Shown in pieces: positions 1 to 9,050 of a stretch of DNA of 64,000 nt; positions within the stretch are counted from its first letter, which is position 1; each line of letters begins with the position of its first letter. The stretch is from JAGVPT01 sp963717445 (GTDB taxonomy: Bacteria > Bacteroidota > Ignavibacteria > UBA10030 > UBA8401). Made by a program: the position numbers and the translations under genes. The stretch spans positions 2,232,001 to 2,296,000 of the forward strand of contig OY970334.1 in assembly GCA_963717445.1 (NCBI GenBank), read 5' to 3'. The notes beneath the pieces are model-generated. The model was not told the DNA's origin. It worked only from the letters and a program-made list of their open reading frames with translations, and searched no databases.

Positions 1-1469
1 TCGTCAATTTCCATTTGCGCTCGCTTTATTTTCCGGAAGGTCGCAAGTGTTTCCGCACTCATCGAAGAAAGTTTCGCTTCGTCAAACGAGGGAACTCCCT
101 GTCTTAAGATCTCTTCAGTCAACCAGCGTTCGCGAGCCTCGTGGTTAAGAACAGAATACTCTACACTGCGTTGTGCCAATAGCTCCGAAATTGTATCGGT
201 GTGAATCGTGCGGTGTTGACGGATGTCGAGTGTTGCGAGATGAAAGCCGAATGTCTCGACGTTCCGAATAAGATCCTTCAACAAACCGTTTGCCTGAAGT
301 TCTCCCTTATGGGCGCGCAGGCTTCGGTCGAGAATATGCAAATCGTTGAGAAGCTCGGATGAGGAATGGTACATCAACTCCGCATGAGATGCGTCGTCCT
401 CTGCGTAATTGACCCTAAACTGCAATCGCCGGTAAATATATGCCAGCTTTACCCGGTACACTTCGTCGTCATTGCGCACTTGAGCGGGTCTCTCCAGCAT
501 CGTTTTGTCGTTTCGTATGGATTGAAGCAGTTCATCGCTCCGGCCAACGACTTTTGCGGACTCACTGTATTCGACAAAAAGTTCATCGACGGCTTGAAGG
601 TGCATGTCGAGAATAGTCTTTGACTGGCGCTGCAATGTCTTCCACGTTGCGTCCGCAGAAACAAACGGGTTCCCGTCCCGATCCCCGCCGATCCATGACC
701 CGAACTTGATGAATGAGGGAATTGGCGTCTTCCATTCGGGGTACACCGTTGTTGCTGAGTGTTCTAGGTCGCGATAAAATTTAGGGATGGTTTTATAGAG
801 CACGTTGCGGAAATAATACAACCCGTTGTACACTTCATCGAGAACGGAAATATTATATGATCGTGTTTCCTCTGTCTGCCAAAGGCTTGTGATGTGCCGT
901 TTTATCTCCTGCTCAAGCGCCGATTGTTCTCTCGGGGTCACGTTATTATGATCGAATTCTTCCAGCAATTTCCATATTCGCGAATGTTTTTCGAGGATCG
1001 TCCTTCGCGTAGCCTCCGTCGGATGAGCTGTGAAAACAGGAATAATTGCTAGCCTTGAAAAAAGATCAGCAACTTCTTTTTCTGTGACGCCGAGCTTTTT
1101 TAATTTCTCAAAGGTGTCCTGGGCTGAACCCGGGTATCCGCCTCCCGGATGCTGCAGCAAATAACTTCGCTGCCGCTGAGTGCGGTAATGCTGTTCCGCA
1201 GTATTTATCAATTGAAAATACGCAGCAAATGCCCTGACAATTTTTGCCATATCGGAGGGTTCCATGGCTTGCACTAATCGCCGAAGCGTCAGTTGATGCG
1301 ATGAATCGAACCGCTGGCGAAGCTGCTTCGAATTCAACCTGATCTGTTCTTCCAATTCGAACAGCCGGCGGCCTTCCTGCTCTTCAATAACTTGGCCGAG
1401 CAGATCACCAAGCAGCCGAATGTTCTTTCGAAGCGGCTTGTCATGTAACGATGCTGAGCGACGAGGCAT
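1..1469 (-). CDS. ppc: Phosphoenolpyruvate carboxylase, N-terminal part (runs off window)
   Basis: Carboxylates phosphoenolpyruvate to oxaloacetate, an anaplerotic cytosolic reaction that feeds the TCA cycle and the aspartate family. About 489 codons are visible; the C-terminal half lies beyond base 1. The translated minus strand carries the family signature FTAHPTEATRRT at residues 146-157 with the catalytic His at 149, and GSWIGGDRDGNPF at 257-269, both diagnostic of bacterial PEPC. The ATG at 1469 is the first in-frame start after the repeat at 1495-1534; no strong Shine-Dalgarno is seen. The left end of the GxxExxY element sits only 25 bp upstream, so any ppc promoter must lie in or beyond that element. 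Identification is firm from the motifs; the full length cannot be checked. Confidence 0.95.
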   Translation of the reverse strand, partial: MPRRSASLHDKPLRKNIRLLGDLLGQVIEEQEGRRLFELEEQIRLNSKQLRQRFDSSHQLTLRRLVQAMEPSDMAKIVRAFAAYFQLINTAEQHYRTQRQRSYLLQHPGGGYPGSAQDTFEKLKKLGVTEKEVADLFSRLAIIPVFTAHPTEATRRTILEKHSRIWKLLEEFDHNNVTPREQSALEQEIKRHITSLWQTEETRSYNISVLDEVYNGLYYFRNVLYKTIPKFYRDLEHSATTVYPEWKTPIPSFIKFGSWIGGDRDGNPFVSADATWKTLQRQSKTILDMHLQAVDELFVEYSESAKVVGRSDELLQSIRNDKTMLERPAQVRNDDEVYRVKLAYIYRRLQFRVNYAEDDASHAELMYHSSSELLNDLHILDRSLRAHKGELQANGLLKDLIRNVETFGFHLATLDIRQHRTIHTDTISELLAQRSVEYSVLNHEARERWLTEEILRQGVPSFDEAKLSSMSAETLATFRKIKRAQMEID

Positions 1470-1494
1470 ATGTTCTTTTGATGAAAAAGATTTT

Positions 1495-1980
1495 CACAGA
1501 GCGACACGGAGATGCACAAAGTTACACAGAGATCACAATATAAACCTTCGCAAGCCGTTTTTTAAGAGTGTCACATTAAAATTAATTAGCAGGCCAAGTT
1601 TTTTTCGTGCAAATTTCATATATGTAAGAATCTGAGCTTCGTGTACCGGAAGCAACACGTCAACCGCCTTTAATTCGACAACGATGAGGTTCTCTACGAG
1701 AATATCGATTCGATAACCGTATTCGAGCCGGACTTCTTTATATAACACCGGAACCGGTTCTTGCCTCCTAACCGATAAACCGCCTTTTACAAGTTCATAA
1801 TTTAAGCATTCTTCGTAAGCAGATTCCAAAAGACCGGGACCCAAGCACCTGTGTACTTCTATTGCAGCACCAATTATTCTCCCAGAATATTCATTGATCT
1901 GTTCCATTTCAGCTCTCCCCTTTTATTATAATTTTCTTTACTGCTCTGTGTGACTTTGTGCACCTCCGTGTATCTCTGTG
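1495..1980. mobile_element. 486-bp GxxExxY element with 40-bp stuttered inverted ends
   Basis: A single GxxExxY gene (1533-1907) is enclosed by two inverted 40-bp ends. Each end is four 10-bp units of the form CACRRAGNNN in the same order: left units start at 1495, 1505, 1515 and 1525; right units, read on the minus strand, start at 1980, 1970, 1960 and 1950. Left versus right: cacagagcga / cacagagata; cacggagatg / cacggaggtg; cacaaagtta / cacaaagtca; cacagagatc / cacagagcag. The left end includes the first two bases of the ORF's complementary stop codon. The unit lies between the leu-operon terminator and ppc. No target-site duplication was recognised. That it moves is inference from its architecture. 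Confidence 0.6.
1533..1907 (-). CDS. GxxExxY family protein (PD-(D/E)XK nuclease-like)
   Basis: A 124-residue protein of the family annotated as GxxExxY protein. The name-giving motif is visible at residues 25-31 (G-L-L-E-S-A-Y). A PD-(D/E)XK-like core follows: D68 in the IDIL strand and E78-x-K80 in the VVELKAV strand, so a nuclease fold is likely; catalytic activity has not been assumed. The length is usual for the family. The ATG at 1907 has a good GGGGAG Shine-Dalgarno about 7 nt upstream. The gene stands alone inside a pair of 40-bp stuttered inverted repeats, and its stop codon overlaps the last bases of the left repeat. The role of the family is not known to me; association with the repeats suggests a mobile or repeat-processing function. 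Confidence 0.9.
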   Translation of the reverse strand: MEQINEYSGRIIGAAIEVHRCLGPGLLESAYEECLNYELVKGGLSVRRQEPVPVLYKEVRLEYGYRIDILVENLIVVELKAVDVLLPVHEAQILTYMKFARKKLGLLINFNVTLLKNGLRRFIL

Positions 1981-2002
1981 TAATTCCTCATTCAGATTCA
2001 AC

Positions 2003-2036
2003 GAAAAACAAAACTCAGGCGTACTTCAACCTGAGT
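2003..2036 (-). terminator. Rho-independent terminator after leuC
   Basis: Reading the minus strand, ACTCAGG (2036-2030) and CCTGAGT (2019-2013) form a 7-bp perfect stem with a 10-nt loop, followed by TTTGTTTTTCG. It lies 68 bp after the leuC stop and would end the long ilv-leu operon just before the GxxExxY element. Confidence 0.75.
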
Positions 2037-2104
2037 ATCGATAATTCCATTATCCCAATGTATATAGCATTCGGCCTATAACAAGACGGCCACCGTACGA
2101 ATCG

Positions 2105-3403
2105 TCAGTTGAAAAATTGTTTCGGATTTGTAATGACGCCCGTTAACGCAGAAGCCGCCACCGTGTACGGCGATGCCAAATACACCTGCGATTTTTTCGA
2201 CCCCATCCGCCCGGGAAAATTTCTGTTTGTCGACGAAATGCAGACCTCGACACCGTTGAGGCGGCCAAACGTGTCGGACGGCCCGCCGAGACATGCTGCG
2301 CACGACGCGTCGCCGATTCTGCATCCTGCGTCTTCAAGAACCTGCCACACGGTTTTATCTTTGACTTTGGTTGTTTTCATAAGGCGGGCTACTTCGGTTG
2401 TTGCCGGAACGATAAAGGTATCTATTTTTACTTTTTCGCCGTACATCGTCTCTGCAGCGGCAACGAAATCCGTAATTCTCCCTCCCGTGCATGAGCCAAT
2501 ATACGCGCGGTCAAGCTTTGTCCCTGCAACCTCACTCACTTTAGCTTTATTATCGGGAGAATGCGGTTTGGCAACGAGCGGCTCTATTTCTTTCACATTA
2601 AAATGATGCACGCTGTGATACTTTGCGTCCTTGTCATTGTACACGCTTTCAAATTCCACGTTTGTACGCGCGCGAACGAAATCCGTTGTTGTTTTGTCGG
2701 GAGCACAAACACCGTTCTTCCCGCCTGCTTCGATCACCATGTTGCAGAGCGTCATGCGTGCTTCCATATCCATGCGGTCAATCGTATCGCCGCTGAAGTC
2801 CATTGCGCGGTATGTTGCACCGTCAACGCCAATTTTTCCGATGACGGCCAGGATGAGATCCTTCGCCATCAAGTACGGCGGAAGCTCTCCTTCAAAAACA
2901 AACTTCATCGTTTCCGGAACCTTTACCCACAATTTTCCCGTCCCGAGAATGAACGCTGCGTCGGTGTTGCCGATGCCGGTCGCAAACTCTCCAAACGCTC
3001 CGGCCGTGCAAGTATGTGAGTCTGTTCCAAAAAGAACCTCTCCAGGGCGCGTGAACCCTTCTTCCGGCATCGCAATGTGACAAACGCCTTTATACCTCGG
3101 TGTATGAACGTCGAAAAAATGGGGAAGGTTTTGTTCCTTCACAAAATCCCGAAGAATATCAACATTGCGATGAGCATGTGTGTCAGCCGTGAAAATATAA
3201 TGGTCGGGAATCACCACTACTTTATCCCGGTCCCATACTTTTGCATTGGCGCCGAACTCCCGTTTAAAGATTCCGAACGTCCCCGGCCCGCAAACGTCGT
3301 GCGTCATCAACACATCAACATCAACCCAGACATTATCTCCCGGCTTTGCTTCTTTTTTCCCCGAACGCCGTGCTAAAATTTTTTCTGTTATCGTCATGCC
3401 CAT
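2105..3403 (-). CDS. leuC: 3-isopropylmalate dehydratase large subunit
   Basis: The large subunit of isopropylmalate isomerase, which with LeuD interconverts 2- and 3-isopropylmalate in leucine synthesis. It is an aconitase-fold protein; cysteines expected to hold the [4Fe-4S] cluster are visible in YIGSCTGGR (about residue 310) and ASCAACLGGP (about residue 370), and GTDSHTCTAGAFG (about residue 130) is typical. At roughly 430 residues it resembles the shorter archaeal-type LeuC/HacA group rather than the 466-residue enterobacterial form. An upstream in-frame ATG at 3433 exists but lies in the intergenic stuttered repeat; MGMTITEKIL at 3403 or MTITEKIL at 3397 is more plausible. leuD and leuB are not in the window. 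It follows leuA and is the last gene of the operon. Confidence 0.93.
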   Translation of the reverse strand: MGMTITEKILARRSGKKEAKPGDNVWVDVDVLMTHDVCGPGTFGIFKREFGANAKVWDRDKVVVIPDHYIFTADTHAHRNVDILRDFVKEQNLPHFFDVHTPRYKGVCHIAMPEEGFTRPGEVLFGTDSHTCTAGAFGEFATGIGNTDAAFILGTGKLWVKVPETMKFVFEGELPPYLMAKDLILAVIGKIGVDGATYRAMDFSGDTIDRMDMEARMTLCNMVIEAGGKNGVCAPDKTTTDFVRARTNVEFESVYNDKDAKYHSVHHFNVKEIEPLVAKPHSPDNKAKVSEVAGTKLDRAYIGSCTGGRITDFVAAAETMYGEKVKIDTFIVPATTEVARLMKTTKVKDKTVWQVLEDAGCRIGDASCAACLGGPSDTFGRLNGVEVCISSTNRNFPGRMGSKKSQVYLASPYTVAASALTGVITNPKQFFN

Positions 3404-3431
3404 ATTTTTCAGTGAACAATGAACAATCATC

Positions 3432-3509
3432 AATGATCAATCATCAATCATAATTATTGTTCAATGCTCCTTTCTTTTATTGTTCGTTGTTAATTGATTA
3501 TTGATCATT
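3432..3509. repeat. Stuttered inverted repeat between leuC and leuA
   Basis: Arms 3432-3450 and 3491-3509 are inverted copies matching at 17 of 19 positions. Each arm is built from the overlapping words TGATCAAT and CATCAATC. The right arm reaches into the leuA stop codon (3508-3510), and the words continue leftward toward the upstream candidate start of leuC. Its role is unknown; it could form a processing hairpin in the operon mRNA or be a repeat relic. Confidence 0.6.
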
Positions 3510-5067
3510 ATTTCACCGAAGTAGATTCTTCTTTCAATTCCTCGTTCTGCTGACGTCTGAAACGAGCAGTCGCAGCATGATTGATTGCATTAAGATATGC
3601 TTTGACGCTTCCGGTAATAACATCTGTGCTCGCAGACCGGCCGTTGAAGACGAAACCGTCTATCGCAATTTTGACAAATACTTCGCCGATGGCATCGTGT
3701 CCCCACGAAACCGATTTAATCGAATAATCAAGCAGTTGCCCGCTGATACCGGTAATGCGTTCGATCGCACGATATGCCGCGTCGACCGGGCCGTCCCCCG
3801 TGGCTGAATCCTGAAGGATCTCGTCGTTTCTTTTCAACCCGACCATTGCCGTCGGGACAACGTTCAGCCCGCTCGTCACTTGAAGATTCTCCAACGAGTA
3901 GAGCGACTTCATCGACGAGATTTCATCCTGTAAAATTGCAACGAGGTCGTCGTCAAAAATTTCCTTCTTTTCGTCGGCAAGTGTTGTGAAGAGTTTATAG
4001 ACGGCATCAAGCTCGTCTTGCGTCAACTCGTAGCCGAGTTCGCTGTAGCGCTGTTTCAATGCATGACGGCCGGAATGTTTGCCGAGCACGAGTGTGCTGT
4101 GTTTAATCCCGACAGTCTGCGGCGTCATAATTTCATACGTAATCGCATTTTTCAACATTCCGTCCTGATGGATCCCCGCTTCATGGGCGAACGCATTCTC
4201 GCCGACAATCGCTTTGTTGCGCTGGATATGCATGCCGGTGAGTGTCGTCAGCAGCCTGCTCGACTTGAAGATTTCTTCCGTGTTGATGTTTGTCTCAACG
4301 CCCATTTTTTCGTGACGGGTTCGAATTGCCATCGCAATTTCTTCGAGCGATGCGTTACCGGCTCTCTCACCAATTCCGTTGATCGTGCATTCCACCTGCC
4401 GCGCTCCGTTGAGAACACCCGCAAGCGAATTGGCGACTGCAAGGCCGAGGTCGTCATGGCAATGCACGCTGACGATTGTCTTACCGATATTCGGCACGCG
4501 TTCTATAATGGTGCGTATCATTTTTCCATATTCATCGGGAATCGAATACCCGACCGTATCGGGAATGTTCACGACTGTCGCACCTTCGGCAATGACGGCT
4601 TCCAGAATTTGGCAAACGTAATCAATATCTGTGCGCGAACCATCCTCACACGAGAATTCCACGTCTTCACACAATGTTTTTGCGTGACGAACAGCTTTTA
4701 TTGCATCGTCAAGAACTTGCTCACGGCTTTTTTTCAATTTGTATTTGAGATGGATGTCTGAGGTCGCAATAAAGGTGTGAATCCGCGGTTTTACAGCATA
4801 TTGTAATGCTTTCCATGCACGGTCAATATCGGGAATTGTTGTCCGGCTCAACGCCGCGACGGTACAGCCCCGCACCTGCTTTGAAATTTCCCGTACCGAT
4901 TCGAAGTCTCCCTCGGACGCAACGGGAAAACCCGCTTCCATAACATCGACCTGCAGTCGTTCTAACTGCCGCGCCATACGAATCTTCTCCTCAAAGTTCA
5001 TGCTGCATCCGGGAGACTGCTCGCCGTCGCGCAATGTTGTGTCGAATATGTAGATTCTGTTGTTCAT
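3508..5067 (-). CDS. leuA: 2-isopropylmalate synthase
   Basis: Condenses acetyl-CoA with 2-oxoisovalerate, the committed step of leucine synthesis. The 519-residue protein starts with the DRE-TIM metallolyase signature FDTTLRDGEQSPG (residues 8-20); metal ligands are seen in VHCHDDLGLAVANS, and NGIGERAGN follows. The C-terminal third, from about residue 390 (SGLNVVPTAMVGL onward), is the LeuA allosteric dimerisation domain that normally binds leucine, so feedback inhibition is expected. The related cimA lies two genes upstream; the two are told apart by LeuA's QSPG motif and CimA's QGEEV motif. The ATG at 5067 has AGAGGATAAC upstream. It lies in the ilv-leu operon between aroF and leuC. Confidence 0.96.
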   Translation of the reverse strand: MNNRIYIFDTTLRDGEQSPGCSMNFEEKIRMARQLERLQVDVMEAGFPVASEGDFESVREISKQVRGCTVAALSRTTIPDIDRAWKALQYAVKPRIHTFIATSDIHLKYKLKKSREQVLDDAIKAVRHAKTLCEDVEFSCEDGSRTDIDYVCQILEAVIAEGATVVNIPDTVGYSIPDEYGKMIRTIIERVPNIGKTIVSVHCHDDLGLAVANSLAGVLNGARQVECTINGIGERAGNASLEEIAMAIRTRHEKMGVETNINTEEIFKSSRLLTTLTGMHIQRNKAIVGENAFAHEAGIHQDGMLKNAITYEIMTPQTVGIKHSTLVLGKHSGRHALKQRYSELGYELTQDELDAVYKLFTTLADEKKEIFDDDLVAILQDEISSMKSLYSLENLQVTSGLNVVPTAMVGLKRNDEILQDSATGDGPVDAAYRAIERITGISGQLLDYSIKSVSWGHDAIGEVFVKIAIDGFVFNGRSASTDVITGSVKAYLNAINHAATARFRRQQNEELKEESTSVK

Positions 5068-5112
5068 GTTATCCTCTTGGTGTTGAATCGCATTCGTTGG
5101 TGTTATTTAGTA

Positions 5113-5199
<87 letters not shown>

Positions 5200-5223
5200 G
5201 AATTCTAAGTTATATGTACAAAA

Positions 5224-6240
5224 CTACAAATGCTTTCCTTCCAGCGGTAAATACTTCTTCACATCCTCCATCAATTTTTCAAATTGTTTCGGCATCAATG
5301 ATTGTGCGCCGTCGGAGTACGCTTCCTCCGGGTTTGGGTGAACTTCGATGATAAGCCCATCAGCACCGATGGCCACTGCGGCTTTTGAGACCGGTGCAAT
5401 CAGGCTCCGGACTCCGGTTCCGTGACTCGGGTCGACGATAACCGGTAGATGACTCATCTCTTTTAGCGCCGGGACGGCAGAAAGGTCGCAGGTGTTTCGC
5501 GTGTAATCTTCGAATGTGCGGATGCCCCGTTCACACAAAACGACGTTGTAGTTCCCCTGGGACATAATATACTCGGCCGACATCAATAATTCTTTCAACG
5601 TGCTTGACATTCCTCGCTTCAGCAAAACAGGCTTCTTAATTCTTCCGACCTCTTTGAGAAGGGCAAAATTTTGCATGTTGCGCGCGCCGATCTGAAGCAT
5701 GTCTGCATACTCAGTGACAAGAGCTACGTCTGTTGGCGTAATGACTTCCGTGACAAACGGCATTCCGGTCTTCTCGCGCGCTTCGGCAAGAAGCTTGAGC
5801 CCTTCTTCCTCAAGGCCTTGGAAGCTGTATGGCGAGGTCCTTGGCTTGAATGCTCCACCGCGAAGCATCTGAGCTCCAGACGCTTTTACAACTTCGGCAC
5901 TCTTTATGATTTGTTCACGCGTCTCTACGGAACACGGGCCCGCCATCACCACAAACTGCGAGCCGCCGATCGAATACTTGCCTACTTTGACAACCGTTTT
6001 TTCTTTCCGCATTTCCTTGCTGGCAAGTTTAAACGGCTTAAGGATCGGCATAACACTTTCTACACCGGGCGCAACTTCAAGGGATTGCAATTGAGTTTTG
6101 CCCCGCTCGTCACCGATGCATCCGATAACCGTTCGCTCGGTCCCAACAATCGGATGAGGCTGAAATCCGTACTCCTTTATTTTTTCAATGATGTGGTTGA
6201 ATTCGGCCTTCGTTGCGCCGGGCTTCATGACAATAATCAT
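5224..6240 (-). CDS. aroF: 3-deoxy-7-phosphoheptulonate (DAHP) synthase, type I-beta with FL domain
   Basis: Condenses phosphoenolpyruvate and erythrose 4-phosphate, the first step of the shikimate pathway. Of 338 residues, the first 70 or so (MIIVMKPGATKAEFNHII onward) are the ferredoxin-like regulatory domain found in Thermotoga/Bacillus-type enzymes; the rest is the TIM barrel with AGPCSVE, GGAFKPRTSPYSFQG and DPSHGTG motifs. The FL domain in family members mediates feedback by aromatic amino acids. It sits inside the branched-chain operon between cimA (55 bp upstream) and leuA, so aromatic and branched-chain synthesis may be co-transcribed. The gene symbol varies among genomes (aroF, aroA, aroG); the function is clear. 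Confidence 0.95.
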   Translation of the reverse strand: MIIVMKPGATKAEFNHIIEKIKEYGFQPHPIVGTERTVIGCIGDERGKTQLQSLEVAPGVESVMPILKPFKLASKEMRKEKTVVKVGKYSIGGSQFVVMAGPCSVETREQIIKSAEVVKASGAQMLRGGAFKPRTSPYSFQGLEEEGLKLLAEAREKTGMPFVTEVITPTDVALVTEYADMLQIGARNMQNFALLKEVGRIKKPVLLKRGMSSTLKELLMSAEYIMSQGNYNVVLCERGIRTFEDYTRNTCDLSAVPALKEMSHLPVIVDPSHGTGVRSLIAPVSKAAVAIGADGLIIEVHPNPEEAYSDGAQSLMPKQFEKLMEDVKKYLPLEGKHL

Positions 6241-6295
6241 ACTGCTCTTCGTTTCTTATGTTGGATTTCAAAAAATGACGACACCGCCGCTCGAT

Positions 6296-7870
6296 TCATT
6301 CTTTCTCACTTTTCAGCAAATGGAAACTCAGGCTGTCGACAAGTGCTTTCCAGCTCGCTTCGATCACATCGGGCGATACACCGACGGTGTTCCACGAGGA
6401 GGTCCCGTTTTGCGTCTCGATCAGCACGCGAACCTTTGCAGCCGTCGCGCTTTTACTGTCGAGCACCCGCACTTTGTAATCCGTGAGTTTGATTTGTGAT
6501 AATTGCGGGTAGAACCGTTCGAGCGCTTTACGAAGTGCGCAGTCAAGCGCGTTCACCGGCCCGATCCCTTCTGCGGCTGCAAGCTCTGTCTTATCTCCTA
6601 CTCTCACTTTGATGATCGCTTCCGAATGCGGCTGGGCTTCGTATGACTCTTTGTGAATGATGACTTTGAACCCTTCCAAATCAAAGAATTCTTTGAATTC
6701 TTTTGTCCTTTTCTTTACCAGCAATTCAAACGACCCTTCGGCATCCTCGTACTGGTAGCCGTAATGTTCCATGTCTTTCAAATCGTCGACAATATGTTGA
6801 ACCGCCGGTGATTTATCGTCGATATCGATGCCGAGCTCCTTTGCTTTGTAGAGAACGTTGCTCCGTCCGGACAAATCCGACACAAGCACGCGGCGCACGT
6901 TGCCCACATTTTCCGGGTTGGTATGCTCGTATGTTGCCGGAGTCTTCATCACCGCGCTTACGTGAACGCCCCCTTTATGTGCAAAGGCGCTCTCCCCGAC
7001 GTACGCAAGATTTTTTCTGTGCGTCAAGTTTGCAAGTTCGCTGACATAATGCGACAATTCCGTAAGAGATTTCAGGTTTTCACTTTCAACACAACAATAA
7101 TGAAGTTTCAATTGGAGATTAGGGATGATCGAACACAGGTTCGCGTTGCCGCACCGTTCGCCGTAGCCATTAATGGTTCCCTGAACATGGACGCAGCCGT
7201 TTTGAATTGCGGCAAGGGCATTTGCAACGGCAACTTCTGAATCGTTGTGCGTATGAATGCCAAGAGGAACGGTGAGATGGCCCTTTATCTCGCGCACAAT
7301 GCCGGCGATTTCGTCTGTTAACGTTCCACCGTTCGTATCGCACAAAACGATAACGTCGGCGCCAGCTCGTTCTGCAGCGTGCAATGTCTTGAGTGCATAC
7401 GCCTTATCCGATTTGAATCCATCGAAAAAATGCTCGGCATCGTAAACAACCTCTTTGCCGTTTTTTTTGAGATAGCGCACGGAGTCTTCGATGATCTCAA
7501 GATTCTCTTCTTCGGATATCTGCAAAGCTGATTTCACATGCAATAGCCACGTCTTCCCGAAAATTGTTACGACTGGTGTTTGGGCGTCGAGAAGCGCTTT
7601 GATGTTGGCATCTTCGTGTACCGGATTCTTCGCGCGGCGGGTGCTCCCAAACGCTGCAAGCTTCGCATGCGTAAAACGGACATTTTTTGCCAGTGCGAAG
7701 AATTCCATGTCTTTCGGGTTGGAGCCCGGCCAGCCGCCTTCAATATAATCAATGCCGAATGCATCGAGCCGTTTGGCGATCTTTACCTTATCATCGGCGG
7801 AAAAGGCGACTTCTTCGCCCTGTGTTCCATCTCGAAGCGTAGTGTCGTATGTAAATATTTTTTCCTTCAT
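6296..7870 (-). CDS. cimA: (R)-citramalate synthase
   Basis: Condenses pyruvate with acetyl-CoA to citramalate, entering the threonine-independent route to 2-oxobutyrate and isoleucine. The 524-residue protein begins MKEKIFTYDTTLRDGTQGEE, the CimA form of the DRE-TIM signature; IHTHNDSEVAVANALAAIQNG and NGYGERCGNANL carry metal-binding and family residues. The C terminus (about residues 390-515) is a LeuA-type allosteric domain. LeuCDB normally process citramalate onward, and the nearby leuA/leuC and ilv genes fit that use. No threonine deaminase was seen in the window. The ATG at 7870 follows GAGAGTTTATC. Confidence 0.95.
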   Translation of the reverse strand: MKEKIFTYDTTLRDGTQGEEVAFSADDKVKIAKRLDAFGIDYIEGGWPGSNPKDMEFFALAKNVRFTHAKLAAFGSTRRAKNPVHEDANIKALLDAQTPVVTIFGKTWLLHVKSALQISEEENLEIIEDSVRYLKKNGKEVVYDAEHFFDGFKSDKAYALKTLHAAERAGADVIVLCDTNGGTLTDEIAGIVREIKGHLTVPLGIHTHNDSEVAVANALAAIQNGCVHVQGTINGYGERCGNANLCSIIPNLQLKLHYCCVESENLKSLTELSHYVSELANLTHRKNLAYVGESAFAHKGGVHVSAVMKTPATYEHTNPENVGNVRRVLVSDLSGRSNVLYKAKELGIDIDDKSPAVQHIVDDLKDMEHYGYQYEDAEGSFELLVKKRTKEFKEFFDLEGFKVIIHKESYEAQPHSEAIIKVRVGDKTELAAAEGIGPVNALDCALRKALERFYPQLSQIKLTDYKVRVLDSKSATAAKVRVLIETQNGTSSWNTVGVSPDVIEASWKALVDSLSFHLLKSEKE

Positions 7871-7891
7871 GATAAACTCTCTCGGTTAAAC

Positions 7892-7967
7892 TAATAATTA
7901 AAAATTAATAATTGTAAGAGACAAAGAGTTTTCATCGCAACTTTTAATTCTTAATTTTTAATTATTA
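7892..7967. repeat. AT-rich inverted repeat between cimA and ilvC
   Basis: TAATAATTAAAAATTAA (7892-7908) and its exact reverse complement (7951-7967) form a 17-bp perfect inverted repeat that ends 9 bp after the ilvC stop codon. Its words (attaat, aattaa) recur at 51.1 and 58.5-58.6 kb. It could act as a weak processing hairpin within the operon; no U-tract terminator is evident. Confidence 0.6.
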
Positions 7968-7976
7968 ATTGTCCTA

Positions 7977-9032
7977 TTACTTCTTCCAATTTTCTGGTCT
8001 TAAACTTCTCACCGCCGCGCCAGCTTTCCACATTTCGGAATTTTTCCATTCATCTAATTCCCTCGTCAACTTTTCACGGTAGTCAGGGGCTCCGCATGTT
8101 TCGAGCACTCGCCGCGTTTCAACGCCCTGCTGAACATCGCGATAGAGAAGTTCGAACAAGGGTTTAGTGATCGCTTCAAATTTTTTTGACCAGTCGAGCG
8201 CCCCCCGTTGCGCCGTCGTACTGCACGCCGCAAACATCCAGTCCATCCCGTGAGCTCCGACGAGCGGGTACAAACTCTGCGTTGCCTCTTCAACGGTTTC
8301 ATTGAACGCCTCACTCGGTGTATGCCCCATTTTGCGAAGCACGTCATACTGCGCTTTCATAATGCCCGCAATAGCCCCCATCAAAACGCCGCGCTCACCG
8401 GTGAGGTCGCTGAACACTTCTTGCTCAAATGTTGTGGGAAACAAATACCCGGAACCGATCGCAATGCCGCATGCAATCGCGCGCTCACGCGCCCGGCCCG
8501 TTGCATCATTATAGACGGCAAAGCTTGCGTTGATGCCGCTTCCGGCAAGATAGTTGGAACGAACCGTTCTTCCGGACCCTTTCGGCGCAACAAGAACCAC
8601 ATCAACGTCCGGCGGAGGAACGACATTCGTTTGATCCTTGAACACAATCGAGAAGCCGTGGGAAAAATACAGCGCTTGTCCTTTTTTCAAATGCTTTTTC
8701 ACAATCGGCCATTGCTCTTTTTGCCCGGCATCCGAAAGCAAGAACTGAATGATTGTGGCTTTGTCAACGGCATCTTCAATTTTTGAAAAAAGATTTTTCC
8801 CTTCCACCCAGCCATCTTTGACAGCGTCGTCCCATCCCTTGCCTCCTTTGCGCTGGCCAACGATGACGTTAATACCCGCATCACGCATATTCAGCGATTG
8901 CCCGTAGCCCTGCGGCCCATAACCGAGGATTGCCACAACTTCATTTTTCAACACCTCTTTTGCTTTTGAAAGGGGAAATTCTTCCCGCGTCACAACTTCT
9001 TCTTTCACTCCGCCGAAATCTATTATTGCCAT
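7977..9032 (-). CDS. ilvC: Ketol-acid reductoisomerase (NADP-dependent)
   Basis: Isomerises and reduces acetolactate or acetohydroxybutyrate, the second common step of valine, leucine and isoleucine synthesis. In the 351-residue protein the Rossmann dinucleotide fingerprint is AILGYGPQGYGQSLNMRDAG (about residues 34-53), followed by a G-Q-R-K-G-G loop that suits NADPH. Metal-binding acidic residues are expected in EQEVFSDLTGERGVL and in the NETVEEATQSLYPL helix. It is somewhat longer than the 330-residue class I average. It follows gltB by 18 bp in the ilvB-N-gltB-ilvC order and is transcribed from the attenuated leader. Confidence 0.96.
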   Translation of the reverse strand: MAIIDFGGVKEEVVTREEFPLSKAKEVLKNEVVAILGYGPQGYGQSLNMRDAGINVIVGQRKGGKGWDDAVKDGWVEGKNLFSKIEDAVDKATIIQFLLSDAGQKEQWPIVKKHLKKGQALYFSHGFSIVFKDQTNVVPPPDVDVVLVAPKGSGRTVRSNYLAGSGINASFAVYNDATGRARERAIACGIAIGSGYLFPTTFEQEVFSDLTGERGVLMGAIAGIMKAQYDVLRKMGHTPSEAFNETVEEATQSLYPLVGAHGMDWMFAACSTTAQRGALDWSKKFEAITKPLFELLYRDVQQGVETRRVLETCGAPDYREKLTRELDEWKNSEMWKAGAAVRSLRPENWKK

Positions 9033-9050
9033 ATGTAGCTGCCTTTTTCG

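Noticed and set aside
5671..6486. Long plus-strand frame opposite aroF/cimA
   Set aside because: Antisense shadow of two well-conserved genes; no family motif.
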